Origin: Eopsaltria australis
Lineage: Eukaryota; Chordata; Aves; Passeriformes; Petroicidae
Direction of reading: 5' to 3'
Length of the DNA: 64,000 nucleotides
NCBI GenBank assembly: GCA_034509425.1
Contig: JAVTVJ010000040.1
Location: forward strand, 9,625,001-9,689,000
Shown here: positions 53,601 to 62,262 of the stretch, piece by piece
Numbering within the stretch: position 1 is the stretch's first letter
Layout of the letters: each line of letters starts with the position of its first letter
Position numbers and translations under genes: made by a program
Notes under the pieces: model-generated
Databases searched by the model: none
Seen by the model: only the letters and a program-made list of their open reading frames with translations
What the model was told of the DNA's origin: nothing

Positions 53601-54913
53601 TTAGGAAAGAATAATAACAATAAAAAGTAATATCAAAATTACCACATCCTTAAAAACCCTCCTGATCTTCACAGCAGTGACATTTTGATAATGACAATGA
53701 CTCTGCCTTCATAAAGAAAGAGCTCATTATTTTTGAAATACATATTTCTACATCAATTTCTGAAAGGAAATGAACCTTACAAGCAACTATAATTGGAATG
53801 CTCTCCTCTGCTGTCTTAATACTCATCAACAAAATATAACAAAGGTAACAGAAAAATCTCTCCACTGAAAAACAGAAGACTGCAACTGCCATTTACTTGA
53901 TACATACCCTCAAGAGAGGTCTGTGAAACATAACAAAAAGCCAAATATTCAGTTACATGTACTACCTGCCACCCTCTAAAGTACAACCACCCGCTTGGCC
54001 ATATTTCTAAAAAGTACCGATGTAGTTAACCTTCCCTAATGCATGTGTCCAAAAAAGGAACAAAATTTTAAGCTTTTGGCCTGAGACCATGCTCATGATT
54101 GCAACTAGGTATCAAGAATAGCAGATTTTCACACCTCCCTTTCTTTTAATTCATGCCTTTTTCTTGGCCTGTTGACTTTATGTGTTCCTTGTCTTGATCT
54201 ACAAGTTTAGAGAACTGAAGCTATTCATCCAGCAGTATGAAGCCAGTATGAACCAATATGAAGAAGTACGAACCAGACTGAAAGGAGTCTGGTTTTCATT
54301 GGAGTTTTCTCAATACCTCAGAAATCCATATTCTTCATCTTCCAATAATCAACATATTGCACTCTCAGCAGCTGAGACAGTAGCAGCTGCTTACACAAGT
54401 GATACACTTTCCTTTAAGAAGTTGTGCGGTATAGGTGTAAACACAGTTCTTTATGATTGTGTCACAGCATGGCCAAGATGTGCACTAATAGTGGCTTTTG
54501 AGAAAACAAAAATCAAATGCTTCTCTGGGTATAAGGGGGTGCAAGGGTCAGTATGACCTTCCAAACCTATACAACCCGAGAAAGAAGGGGCTCTGAATAA
54601 CCCCACTGCTCGATGAAGCAGATATTAGCCAGATTTTGTGGTATCTGGAAACTTACTCTGTCTAATAGAAGGCTCCTTAGATCTTTCTATACCAAACCAT
54701 ATCAGAAAATCAAAAAGCAACAGAAACTCAGCACATTCAGCATACAAGTCTGCTCCCCACGTGCACACAGGTTGCTTGGGTGATGTAATTGCACCGACCC
54801 AACCAGCTCTGCATACTAGTTTCATCTTGCATGCAACAGAGTCAACATGTACTGTGACTGCTTGGCTGCGATTTCTGGATTGTTGTACATTACAAATCAT
54901 CTATTTGCACAGA
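50641..54913. other. Gene-poor DNA, first part pyrimidine-rich
   Basis: From about 50641 to 51560 the plus strand is strongly C/T-rich with few G, as expected for an antisense decayed LINE, but no match can be proved. The rest is ordinary AT-rich sequence with a T-run near 53500 and a degenerate short tandem repeat at about 54227-54285. Confidence 0.5.
54227..54285. repeat. Degenerate 10-11 bp tandem repeat
   Basis: About five imperfect copies of an AGTATGAACC-type unit run in a row (AGTATGAAGCC, AGTATGAACCA, ATATGAAGAA, GTACGAACCA, GACTGAAAGG). It lies inside a 124-codon open frame (54182-54556) that has no recognisable family. Confidence 0.6.
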
Positions 54914-55050
54914 TGCACAGAATATGCTGAGTTGGAAGGGACCCACAAGGATCATCAAGTCCAACTCCTAAATGGATGGCCCATACAGGGATTGAACCCA
55001 GAAGCTCGGGGATATTAGCACCATGCTCTAACCAGCTGAGCTCATTTCAG
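54914..55050 (-). mobile_element. tRNA-Ile/CR1 chimeric SINE (TguSINE1-like)
   Basis: Read on the minus strand, it begins with a tRNA-Ile-like head. This has an A box in GAGCTCAGCTGGTTAGAGC, an anticodon-region match GTGCTAATA, and a B box GGTTCAATCCC followed by TGTATGGGCCA. The head then joins a CR1 3' tail (GTCCCTTCCAACTCAGCAT, ending ATTCTGTG). A tRNA-Ile head fused to a CR1-X tail is the structure of TguSINE1, a SINE described from passerine birds and thought to be mobilised by CR1 machinery. The tRNA part has many substitutions and lacks a clean acceptor stem, so it is not a functional tRNA gene. Confidence 0.85.
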
Positions 55051-55865
55051 GGTCATCTGAAAATCCTGGACAAATTACAAAAGCTGACAGAAAAATACAA
55101 GAGGGGAGTGAACAACCCATAATGGCAACCTGTCACAAAGTGCAGCAGCTCTGATAGAAGTACTTTGTCTTTTTTAACAACAGCTGAGCCACGATAAGAT
55201 TAGGTCACTGCCCATATTTATCCTTGATATTTTCTTTCCTAGTTAATTGTTTAAGTGGCTTTCTTAGGCTACCTCTGTAAACCAGATCTATCTACATTTA
55301 TGAGACTTCCTTGTGAGGTACAGACATTCATTAGCATGCTAGCAGAGGAAGATCTAGGAAAGCTTAGTAGATCTATTAAAATTACATACTATTAATAGTA
55401 TTGTACAATAACATAACTTTTTATATATAGCCCAAAGGCTAAACATATCAAAATTAAGCACAGCTGCTTCAGGGGAACACAGCAGCTCAATTCACTCATC
55501 CCAGCACTGATTTCACACCATGGACCGCCCTGAAGCCTCAGCCTGAGACATTTACCACCAAAACACTGATGGGGTGGGTGCTCCAGCCAGAAGCAGGAGC
55601 AGGAGTAGCCCTGGTAAAGAGTGGGTGAAGGCTCCCTTGGAGAGGGAGCAGTTGAGGTATACGTTCATTCCCGAGTCTTATCCCTTTTTTGCTATGTGTT
55701 TACATCGGCTGCTCCATTGCCCTCCACAGCCACCCTCCTATACACGGGTTTCCCCTAAAAAAGCGCCGCCGAAGAGCAGAACGGCTGCCCTCGTCCCAAA
55801 GACCCCATACAATACCTCCTGCCCTGAAGAAATATCTGCATATATAGAGGGAAAAGGCATGTGCT
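55051..55865. other. MAP3K7 upstream flank
   Basis: The transition from desert to promoter. AT content falls from about 55450 onward. No gene, and no repeat before the microsatellite, was recognised. Confidence 0.5.

Positions 55866-55914
<49 letters not shown>
55866..55914. repeat. (TG)n(TA)n microsatellite
   Basis: About five TG repeats run into about nineteen TA repeats just upstream of the CpG island. The flanks are near copies of each other (ATATAGAGGGAAAAGGCATG before, ATATAGGGAAAAGGCCTG after). Open frames through it encode only Tyr-Ile alternation and are artefacts. Confidence 0.95.
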
Positions 55915-55916
<2 letters not shown>

Positions 55917-56128
55917 AAAAGGCCTGCGCCCCGGCACTGGCATAGAAGTGACACACGGCACACGGCCCCGGGGCGGGATCGTGCCTGGCAGCCGCCCGGA
56001 ACCCGGGGAGCCCCTCCGGACTCTGCCTCTCCAGCCCCAGCTGAGACACGCTGTCCCGGGCCGGGCTGACCCGCCGCTCCCCCGCCTCGGGAGCCGGGCT
56101 CTCTGTCGCTCCCTCGCCCCAGGGCCGG

Positions 56129-56348
56129 GCTGCCCGCCGCTCTCCGGCCCCTAGACAGGCTCCCCGCCGCTCCCCGGCCCCTAGACAGGCTCCCCGCCGC
56201 TCCCCGGCCCCTAGACAGGCTCCCCGGGCCCTAGACAGCCTCCCCGCCGCTCTCCGGCCCCTAGACAGGCTCCCCGGGCCCTAGACAGGCTCCCCGCCGC
56301 TCCCCGGCCCCTAGACAGCCTCCCCGCCGCTCTCCGGCCCCTAGACAG
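56129..56348. repeat. GC-rich minisatellite, eight units of 30 or 20 bp
   Basis: Eight head-to-tail units all end in CCCTAGACAG. Six are 30 bp (56129, 56159, 56189, 56239, 56289, 56319) and two are 20 bp (56219, 56269). The 30-bp unit contains two near copies of GCTCCCCGSC in a row. The 20-bp unit has one, so it looks like a collapse of that internal duplication. Variant bases (CTCC for CCCC, CC for GC at the start) give distinguishable unit types. The minus strand carries up to three GGGG runs per unit. It lies about 90-300 bases upstream of the GC boxes. Confidence 0.95.
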
Positions 56349-56432
56349 GCACCCCGCCGGCGGCTCCCCGCTGGCGGCAGGAACAGGAAGCGTGACCGGC
56401 GCGGGGCCGCGGCTGCTCCCCCTGGCGGCGGC

Positions 56433-56467
56433 GGGCGGCGGGGCGGGGCGGGGCGGGGTGGGGGTGG
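56433..56467 (+). promoter_or_regulatory. GC-box cluster / G-quadruplex motif in the MAP3K7 promoter
   Basis: Five G runs of four or five follow each other with single-base spacers: GGGG at 56440, 56445, 56450 and 56455, and GGGGG at 56460. This gives overlapping GGGCGG/GGGGCGGGG Sp/KLF boxes and a canonical short-loop G-quadruplex motif on the coding strand, about 580 bases before the start codon. The position suits a core promoter element of a TATA-less gene. Actual factor binding is inference. Confidence 0.7.
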
Positions 56468-56598
56468 CCCCGCCGCGGCCGCCCGTGAGGCCGCTGCTGC
56501 CGGCGCTTCCCTGCCCGCCCCCGCTTGGCGCTCTCTCCCTCCCTTACTCTCTCACTCCGTCCCTCCCTCCTCGGCCGGGGCAGCAGGAAGCGGCTCTG

Positions 56599-56631
56599 AT
56601 GTCAGCGGCGGCGGCCGCGGTGCGACTGTGA
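56599..56631 (+). promoter_or_regulatory. Upstream ORF 1 in the MAP3K7 leader (10 codons)
   Basis: ATG to TGA, peptide MSAAAAAVRL. It lies about 410 bases before the main ATG. Whether it is transcribed depends on the start site. Its first five residues (MSAAA) match the start of the main protein, though the codons differ; this is probably a GC-rich coincidence. Confidence 0.35.
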
Positions 56632-56825
56632 GCGGCTCCCCCACCCCCGCCGCGGCCCCCTCGCCTGCTGCCGCCGCTGGGGCTGGCGGAGGAGCCCTGC
56701 TGCGCCTCCGGGGGCGCCGCCTTCTCTCGCCCGGGGGAGCGCGGCCGAGGCGGTGCCGAGCTGCGCAGAGGCCGCGGCCTAGGGGAGCCAGCGCGGGGCC
56801 CCGCGGGGGTGCGGGAGGGTGCGGG

Positions 56826-56867
56826 ATGCGCAGCGGCGGCACCGGGGCCTGTGCCCGCCGCCAGTGA
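56826..56867 (+). promoter_or_regulatory. Upstream ORF 2 in the MAP3K7 leader (13 codons)
   Basis: ATG to TGA, peptide MRSGGTGACARRQ, ending about 170 bases before the main ATG. G is at -3, so the context is moderate. It is likely inside the transcript if transcription starts near 56540-56600. Confidence 0.4.
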
Positions 56868-56885
56868 GGCCCGAGGCCACCGCGG

Positions 56886-56957
56886 ATGCGGCCCCGGCGG
56901 CGCCTCGGCCAGGCCCGCCCCGACCTGCGCCAGAAACCGCCGCCGAGCCCCGCGTAG
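56886..56957 (+). promoter_or_regulatory. Upstream ORF 3 in the MAP3K7 leader (23 codons)
   Basis: ATG to TAG, arginine/proline-rich peptide starting MRPRRRLGQ. It ends 83 bases before the main ATG. G is at -3 and C at +4. The spacing would allow some reinitiation at the kinase start codon. Confidence 0.4.
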
Positions 56958-57012
56958 CCCCGGCCCCGGCCCTCGGCTGCCTGGTGCCGGACCCTCGCGT
57001 AGCCCCGGCCCC
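56951..57012. repeat. 17-base direct repeat in the MAP3K7 leader
   Basis: CGCGTAGCCCCGGCCCC occurs exactly at 56951-56967 and 56996-57012. The 45-base offset is a multiple of three. It is probably a local duplication in GC-rich DNA. Confidence 0.85.
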
Positions 57013-57040
57013 CTCTCCTCCCTGCGGTGAAAGAGGAGGC

Positions 57041-57130
57041 ATGTCCGCTGCCGCCTCCGCTGAAATGATTGAAACCCCCCCGGTCCTCAACTTCGAAGAA
57101 ATCGACTACAAAGAGATCGAGGTGGAAGAG
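57041..57130 (+). CDS. MAP3K7: MAP3K7 (TAK1) first coding exon, residues 1-30
   Basis: TAK1 is a cytoplasmic MAP3-kinase. With TAB1/TAB2/TAB3 it relays TGF-beta, IL-1, TNF and TLR signals to IKK/NF-kB and to JNK/p38. This exon gives only the N-terminal 30 residues, beginning MSAAASAEMIETPP. The last 16, VLNFEEIDYKEIEVEE, match the strongly conserved TAK1 segment just before the kinase glycine-rich loop (VVGRGAFG in mammals). The reading frame ends in phase 0 at GAG and runs directly into GTGAGT, a consensus donor. The start was chosen because it opens the MSAAAS peptide with G at -3; an in-frame TAG at 56780-56782 limits any longer form. A second in-frame ATG (codon 9, 57065) could also initiate. 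As I recall it, the mammalian first exon codes for about 40 residues with a poly-serine tract; that tract is absent here. The kinase domain and TAB-binding C-terminus lie beyond the window. Confidence 0.95.
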
Positions 57131-57136
57131 GTGAGT
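57131..57136 (+). other. 5' splice donor of MAP3K7 exon 1
   Basis: The sequence GAG|GTGAGT matches the vertebrate U1 consensus at every position from -1 to +6. It lies exactly where homology to TAK1 stops: beyond it the frame reads VSEGPAVP, which is not TAK1, whereas the protein should continue VVGRGAFG. Confidence 0.93.
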
Positions 57137-57450
57137 GAGGGTCCCGCCGTCCCCCTCGCTCCCCGGGCGCGGCCAGTCTCCGGTCCCCTCCCCGGCGCCG
57201 TCCTCCCGCTGCGGAAGGGGCCGCCGAGGCTTCCCAGGTGCGCCGGTATGCCGGGACCCCCCCAGTGTGCCTGGCCAGGGGTTCTGTGCTCCCGTGGATG
57301 CTGTAGCGGCTGGCACCAGCGAACACAGGCGGTCTGGCTGGCAGCAGGGGTGCCAGCTTACTTCTGCCGGCCCTGGTCCTGGATGCCTTACTGTGGAGTT
57401 TTAGTTAAACGGGATAGATTTATTCAGGACTCTAAAGTTTCGCCGCCCAT

Positions 57451-57480
57451 TTTGCCACCCACTTTAGTGTGGGTGGCAAA
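57451..57480. repeat. Perfect 12-bp hairpin in MAP3K7 intron 1
   Basis: TTTGCCACCCAC (57451-57462) and GTGGGTGGCAAA (57469-57480) are exact reverse complements with a six-base loop TTTAGT. The hairpin lies about 320 bases after the exon 1 donor. Five of the next bases could pair after a four-base internal loop, but no long miRNA-type stem is seen. Confidence 0.9.
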
Positions 57481-58719
57481 CATAGTGGTCAAGAGGGAAC
57501 TGCTAATTCTGATGTTTCTTTCAGATCTCTATTTCTCTATGCCCCTGCTTTCACCCTCTGGCACTAAACTGAGCCGTTGTGTATATAATGACCATACTAG
57601 TCTTAATAATTTGCTAAATTTACAGCTCTGTGAGCTGTAAGGATAAACAAATTTTTTTTTCTTAACATAGGCTAGTGGTATTGCACTCATGGATATGCAG
57701 CATTTCATTTGTGACCTGTGCCTGTTACCCAGGAAGCAGCATTCAGTTATTGTATAACAAAGTTGGAAGGAAGTTTTTCTTCTGTGAAAATCACATAGTA
57801 AAATTATTTCAGGTGTACCTTTCATCTTTCTGGGGTTCCTGTGAAAGTAGGGTGGGTGTGATCTACGATAGCTTGCTTTAATAACGGGCTCAGTAGTCTC
57901 TATATACTACAGCGTTGTTTGACTCTCAGAATCACGCAAGAATATTGCTGCTGTTTTTTCCTTGGTCTCCTGGTAAGTTCTCTACAGGAATGAAGTTGCT
58001 TCATGTAGGTCCATAACAAATTTGATGAGGCAAACTTGTAGAGTCTGGACCTAACAGGCATCCAAGACTGCTGGAACAGTCTCTGTGCTTTTTTTTTGTA
58101 CATTAACATCTTTCTCTTTCAGTAATAATTACCCTGTTTTCCTTTAAAAGTTTGTGTGGAAGTGGAGTTAGTTTTGTGTAGCAGCTTTTATAGGTACAAC
58201 AGCCTGTGTCTCAGGTTTTCAGAGTAGCTTGCTAGATACTGGTTTCTTCATAATTATCCTACTGGGCTTGAGTCTCCTGGGCATAGTTCAGGGACCTTAA
58301 AATCTACAATGTTTCCATGGAGCACCAGGGCACTTTCTGCTGTGTTCTGGTAGTATTGTGCTTACTTTGGCTTTCACTGTAGCAAGCACTAGAAATTTTC
58401 AGAAGACAGTATCTTTCAGGAGATTGCCTTTATCTCTTTCTATGAATTTGGCGATCATAAAAATTTTTGTTTCTGTAAGTCTAGTTGTTCCACCTCCCTT
58501 TATGCATTTAACTGTTCTGAAGTGAAGGTATGAATGTTGTTTTTGCAACACTTACTAGTAGCCTGGGGTCAAATCACGTGTTTTGGGAGAAATGGCGTTT
58601 CTCACCCAAGGAAGAAAGTTTAAGTGGGTAAGAGTTTATCTGTCGTAAAAAGGGGCCCAGTGATGGCTCATAGAAGTGAGTAGCACATCTGCTGTGTTAG
58701 ACATAGCCCTGTGAATGAA

Positions 58720-58850
58720 TTAAGTGCTATACAAATCTTTAATCCTCACAACACCCTTGGGGAGGTTGTTAGCAAGGATTATATTGCTGTTTTACATATG
58801 GGAAATGTGGAGCTGCATAGTGTGTAATTGGTGTAACTAGAGTTAGCATT
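58720..58850 (-). mobile_element. MIR-like SINE remnant in MAP3K7 intron 1
   Basis: The plus strand reads AAGTGCTATACAAATCTTTA, TCCTCACAACACCCTTGGGG, then TTTTACATATGGGAAATGTG. This is the reverse complement of the MIR core and 3' part (the 'TTTCCTCATCTGTAAAATGG ... GGGTTGTTGTGAGGATTAAA' order). The tRNA-derived head is not clear. MIR is an old amniote family and rare in birds, so this copy would predate birds. Confidence 0.6.
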
Positions 58851-61800
58851 CTAAGGTTTAGTGCTCGGAGCTTGACTGTGTCCCATGCATGTGCCTGGCA
58901 CTTGCAGAAACAGGACTGTAGGCACAAAAATGTATCTAGAGACAATGCCTAAGTAGAAATTAGTTTAATGCAGTTGTTGCATTGTTCTCAACCCAGTATC
59001 TTTGTACAGATAACAAAATTCATGTGATAGAAGCAAGAGAACTCTGATAAAGTGTTGTCTCCATGAAAAAATCTGGTGACAGCTGGCATAGTATTTTGAG
59101 TGTACCTGTCCTACCAGAAGTTCTCGTAGGCAATGGGGGATACTCGAGTGCTGAACACTGTCTAAATGTCATTGCACAGAGGAAGAAGTAAGACCAACTT
59201 TACAAGAAAACGGATTTGAGATCGTACTTACACCTTGCTTTTCTGCGCTGTGGGTGTTGACCTCTTACTCGTGATGCAGTTTCAGCACAAACAGTCAACT
59301 TCATAGTCATAACAAAACACACATCCTGACTGAGGATTTTCTGAGCTCTCACTTTAGACTCAGAAGTTTTCAAGGATTTTAAGTGGCTGTAATATCTCAA
59401 AATGATAAAATTTATGCTTGGCAAACTTCAGATGTTTCAAAATGGAGTGTTAAGAGATCTGCACTGGAAACTCAAATGCTTTTATAATCATAGCTTTGCT
59501 GTTGTATTATCAAGGCTGTCTTGTCAGCAGATAGCAGTCCCACTCTGCCACTGGTTTATTAATAGATATTGAAGTTCTGGAATACTTGCAGGCCCAGAGA
59601 CCTTGCTAATAAATGTGAAATCTGTAAGTGCACTTTCATTTAGGTTTGTCTGATCTCTACTGGATACAAACAAGAATATATCATATTTTGCTTTAGCTAC
59701 CATGCACATGACTAACAGTACTGTAGTGTTTCTTCCCACCAGTCAAACGCCTCCAGATTCAGGCTGCCTTTTTGTTATTCCATGTGCTTAAAATGAAGTA
59801 AAATATAGAGACAATTATTATGAAAGAGTTGGAGTCAAATCAAAATTGATGTGACACAGCAGGAGCATCTTCAAAACTACAAGGGGAGAAACAACATAAA
59901 ACTTGTATTAACAGAAGTATTCTCTGTTTTAAAATCTAGTTTTCGATTGTGAAAATGGCCATTTTAAGTTTTTAATGTTAGACAAATCATTAGACACTGA
60001 AAAATTAAAACTTAATCTAACTGAAATCAAGTAAACAATAAAAAGCCTAATAGCCTTATTTGAAAATCTCATCTTTAAATCTAGCCTAAACACTCCTGTC
60101 ATTTCTTCCCAAAGGAGTTTCCACATCTAAGCAACAAACAGACTTTGGTTTTTAATTGTTCTGGCCGCCTACTCCCCACCACTCTTTCCTGAAAATTCCA
60201 CAGGCTTTTGTCCATCAGGTAACTGGGTAACAGTCCCATACATGACCAAATGTAGGCCTCTTTATCACATGATGTGTGTATCCTTGGATTGCACAGCCAA
60301 AGGTACATGTCTGGTCATGTATACTGTGGCCCTGCCCAGTAACTGCCTGATGTAGACAGGTTGAAATCTAATGCCACATTTGCATAGTTGCCCATTACTT
60401 TTGGGTGGTCTGAAACTGTAAATTATTTGAAAACTGTTGTTTAATGCTCTACTGGTGTATTGGAGTTTTATTTTCAACTATCTATTTGGGCAACAGTAGT
60501 TAATTCTAAGAGAATTAGGGTAATGTTTTCTTTGAGATGAAGAGGTAAGCTTTATAAATATTTATTTTAGAAAATTTACTTAAGGTCCCAGCAACTAAAG
60601 AGATGCAACTTATGGTATGTCCGCCTATCTTAGATATTTTTGAAACAGTTATTAATTTTGTTAAATGAGTAGTGTGCTGAGAACTACACGTGTTCCTTCC
60701 AATTCTGGAGCAAAGCAGTTCAGAGGCGAGAGAATGAGCAATACAGCAAGTCAACTGGGTGTTGTTCCCCTTTATATAGTTAACATTTTTAAAGTTAGTG
60801 AGATGCAGTGACTGATTATGTCCATTAAAAAGGTAAAGCAGATTTGCGTAAGCTGCTGTTGAACATGGAGCTGTTACTGCCTCTATTGTTTCTGTGTGCT
60901 GAGGGATCATCTCCAGTTGTAGAATACCATTCTGAAAAATTGGGAGAGACTTGGGCAGGAACCATATGTGATTTGAAATCTGAACAGTGTTCTTGGATAT
61001 CTGACATGAGTGCAGAAGGACTGGTTCTCAAGAACGAAGGGTGGTAGTTAGAAATCCATTTGAAGTCAGTCAAATTTCTTAGCCTTTTTCAGTTAGACTT
61101 CAAGGTGCAAAGCTGGGTATTCAAAAACAAAGGCAAAAAATAAGTACATGGTGAAAACATATGCCAGTATTTTCTCTGATTTTACTCTAAATACATTTCT
61201 GAATTAATTCAAATAACTACTTAAATTTAGTTTATTTAAACCAATGGAAGATTCTCGTCATTCATTTGCCTAAGAAAATGGCTGAAGTGTCAGCTGGGAT
61301 GTGGATTTATAGCAGAAGTTATGCAACATCAATTCCACTTGGATGAAATTTACTGTGCAGTAAGTTAGAAGATGGCTAATAAGGTAGTTAAACTGTTAAT
61401 GTGGTACTTTACACTCATTTCTACACGTGCAGTTATATTCAATGAATCGAGTTTGTGTCGTGTAAAAGAGACTCCTACTTCATTCTTGTGAAGAACACAT
61501 GGGAAAGAAACCTCACAGATCTTCCTACTCCCGTGATGAAAGCAAGATCCATATTCATGAAATAATAATAAAGCTCTACGTCTAATACCTTTCTGCAAGG
61601 AAAAAAACTATAACAACAGAGCAAGTTTCATGTGTCCCTTGTTTGTTCCACCCCGTGGATTGTAGCAGCATTTAACTGGTTGCAGAACACTTACTTGTTT
61701 TTTGTTTTGCTTTGGTTTTTTCCCAAAGGCTGGTGATTTTAGACAGTGCCAGCCCAGAAAGCCCAACTCTAACATGTTAGAGTCCTGGCCCCTGAGTGCC

Positions 61801-62136
61801 TCATTACCCAACATTTTGTTTCTAAAACAATAATCCACTCTCTGGGCTGCTCTAACAGAACAAATTGATTCATATAAGAGCATTGGACGGTTGTTTTGTT
61901 AATGTTTTTAAACTGCTGGTATTTAAAATTAATTCAGTTCTCAAGACAGATGTAGAAAAACCTATCTTCGTGTAAAAGCTTTTCGGTATGTAATAAGCCA
62001 GAATGAAAGTATAACTTGATAAACTATTATCTTTGAGATGCATGCATTTCTTGGAATGACTTGAGCTCTCAAAATGCAGAGCGGGTTGGTTGCATGTTCA
62101 GAGCAAAGGAATAATTTCCGGAAACATAATTTGTAA

Positions 62137-62262
62137 GGCCAGACCGGATGAGGTTCTGAGTAACCTGGTCCAGTGGAAGGTGTCCTTGCCCATGACAACA
62201 AGGTTGGAACTAGATGATCTTTAAGGTCCCTTCCAACCCAAACCATTCTATGATTCTATAAT
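62137..62262 (+). mobile_element. CR1 LINE 3' end, young, 5'-truncated
   Basis: About 125 bases of the CR1 3' UTR lie inside MAP3K7 intron 1 in the sense direction. They include GTTGGAACTAGATGATCTTT, then GTCCCTTCCAACCCAAACC, and end in the paired octamer ATTCTATG ATTCTATA. Few differences from the usual avian CR1 consensus suggest a comparatively recent copy. It has no coding capacity. Confidence 0.92.

Larger units (their letters stand above)
56530..57040 (+). promoter_or_regulatory. Probable transcription start zone and 5' leader of MAP3K7
   Basis: A pyrimidine-rich stretch (about 56538-56573, with CTCACTCC-like initiator resemblance) follows the GC boxes and precedes a GC-rich leader. 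The exact start site cannot be read from sequence. The leader contains three short upstream ORFs, each closed before the main ATG. It also has a perfect 17-base direct repeat (56951-56967 and 56996-57012, 45 bases apart). The main frame is open upstream only to 56783, after an in-frame TAG. Confidence 0.55.
55925..57330. promoter_or_regulatory. CpG island covering the MAP3K7 promoter and exon 1
   Basis: GC content and CpG frequency rise abruptly just after the TA microsatellite and fall about 200 bases after exon 1. The island contains a GC-rich minisatellite, a run of overlapping GC boxes, the probable transcription start zone and exon 1. No TATA box is evident, as expected for a broadly expressed kinase gene. 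Limits were set by eye. Open frames seen in it on the minus strand (56552-57316 and others) come from the lack of stop codons in GC-rich DNA, not from a divergent gene. Confidence 0.88.

Noticed and set aside
54930..55050. A tRNA-Ile gene on the minus strand
   Set aside because: The A and B boxes are visible, but the acceptor stem is degraded and the sequence continues into a CR1 tail, so it is a SINE.
55699..56069. Several open frames encoding Tyr-Ile repeats
   Set aside because: They are translations of the TA microsatellite in different frames and strands.
56552..57316. Open frame of 254 codons on the minus strand across MAP3K7 exon 1, suggesting a divergent gene
   Set aside because: It lies in CpG-island DNA where stops are rare, is antisense to a confirmed exon, and is low-complexity Arg/Gly/Pro/Ala.
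56819..57640. Long plus-strand frame that includes exon 1, read as one 273-residue protein
   Set aside because: Only 57041-57130 matches TAK1. The frame begins at a GTG rather than an ATG and passes straight through a consensus donor into intron sequence.
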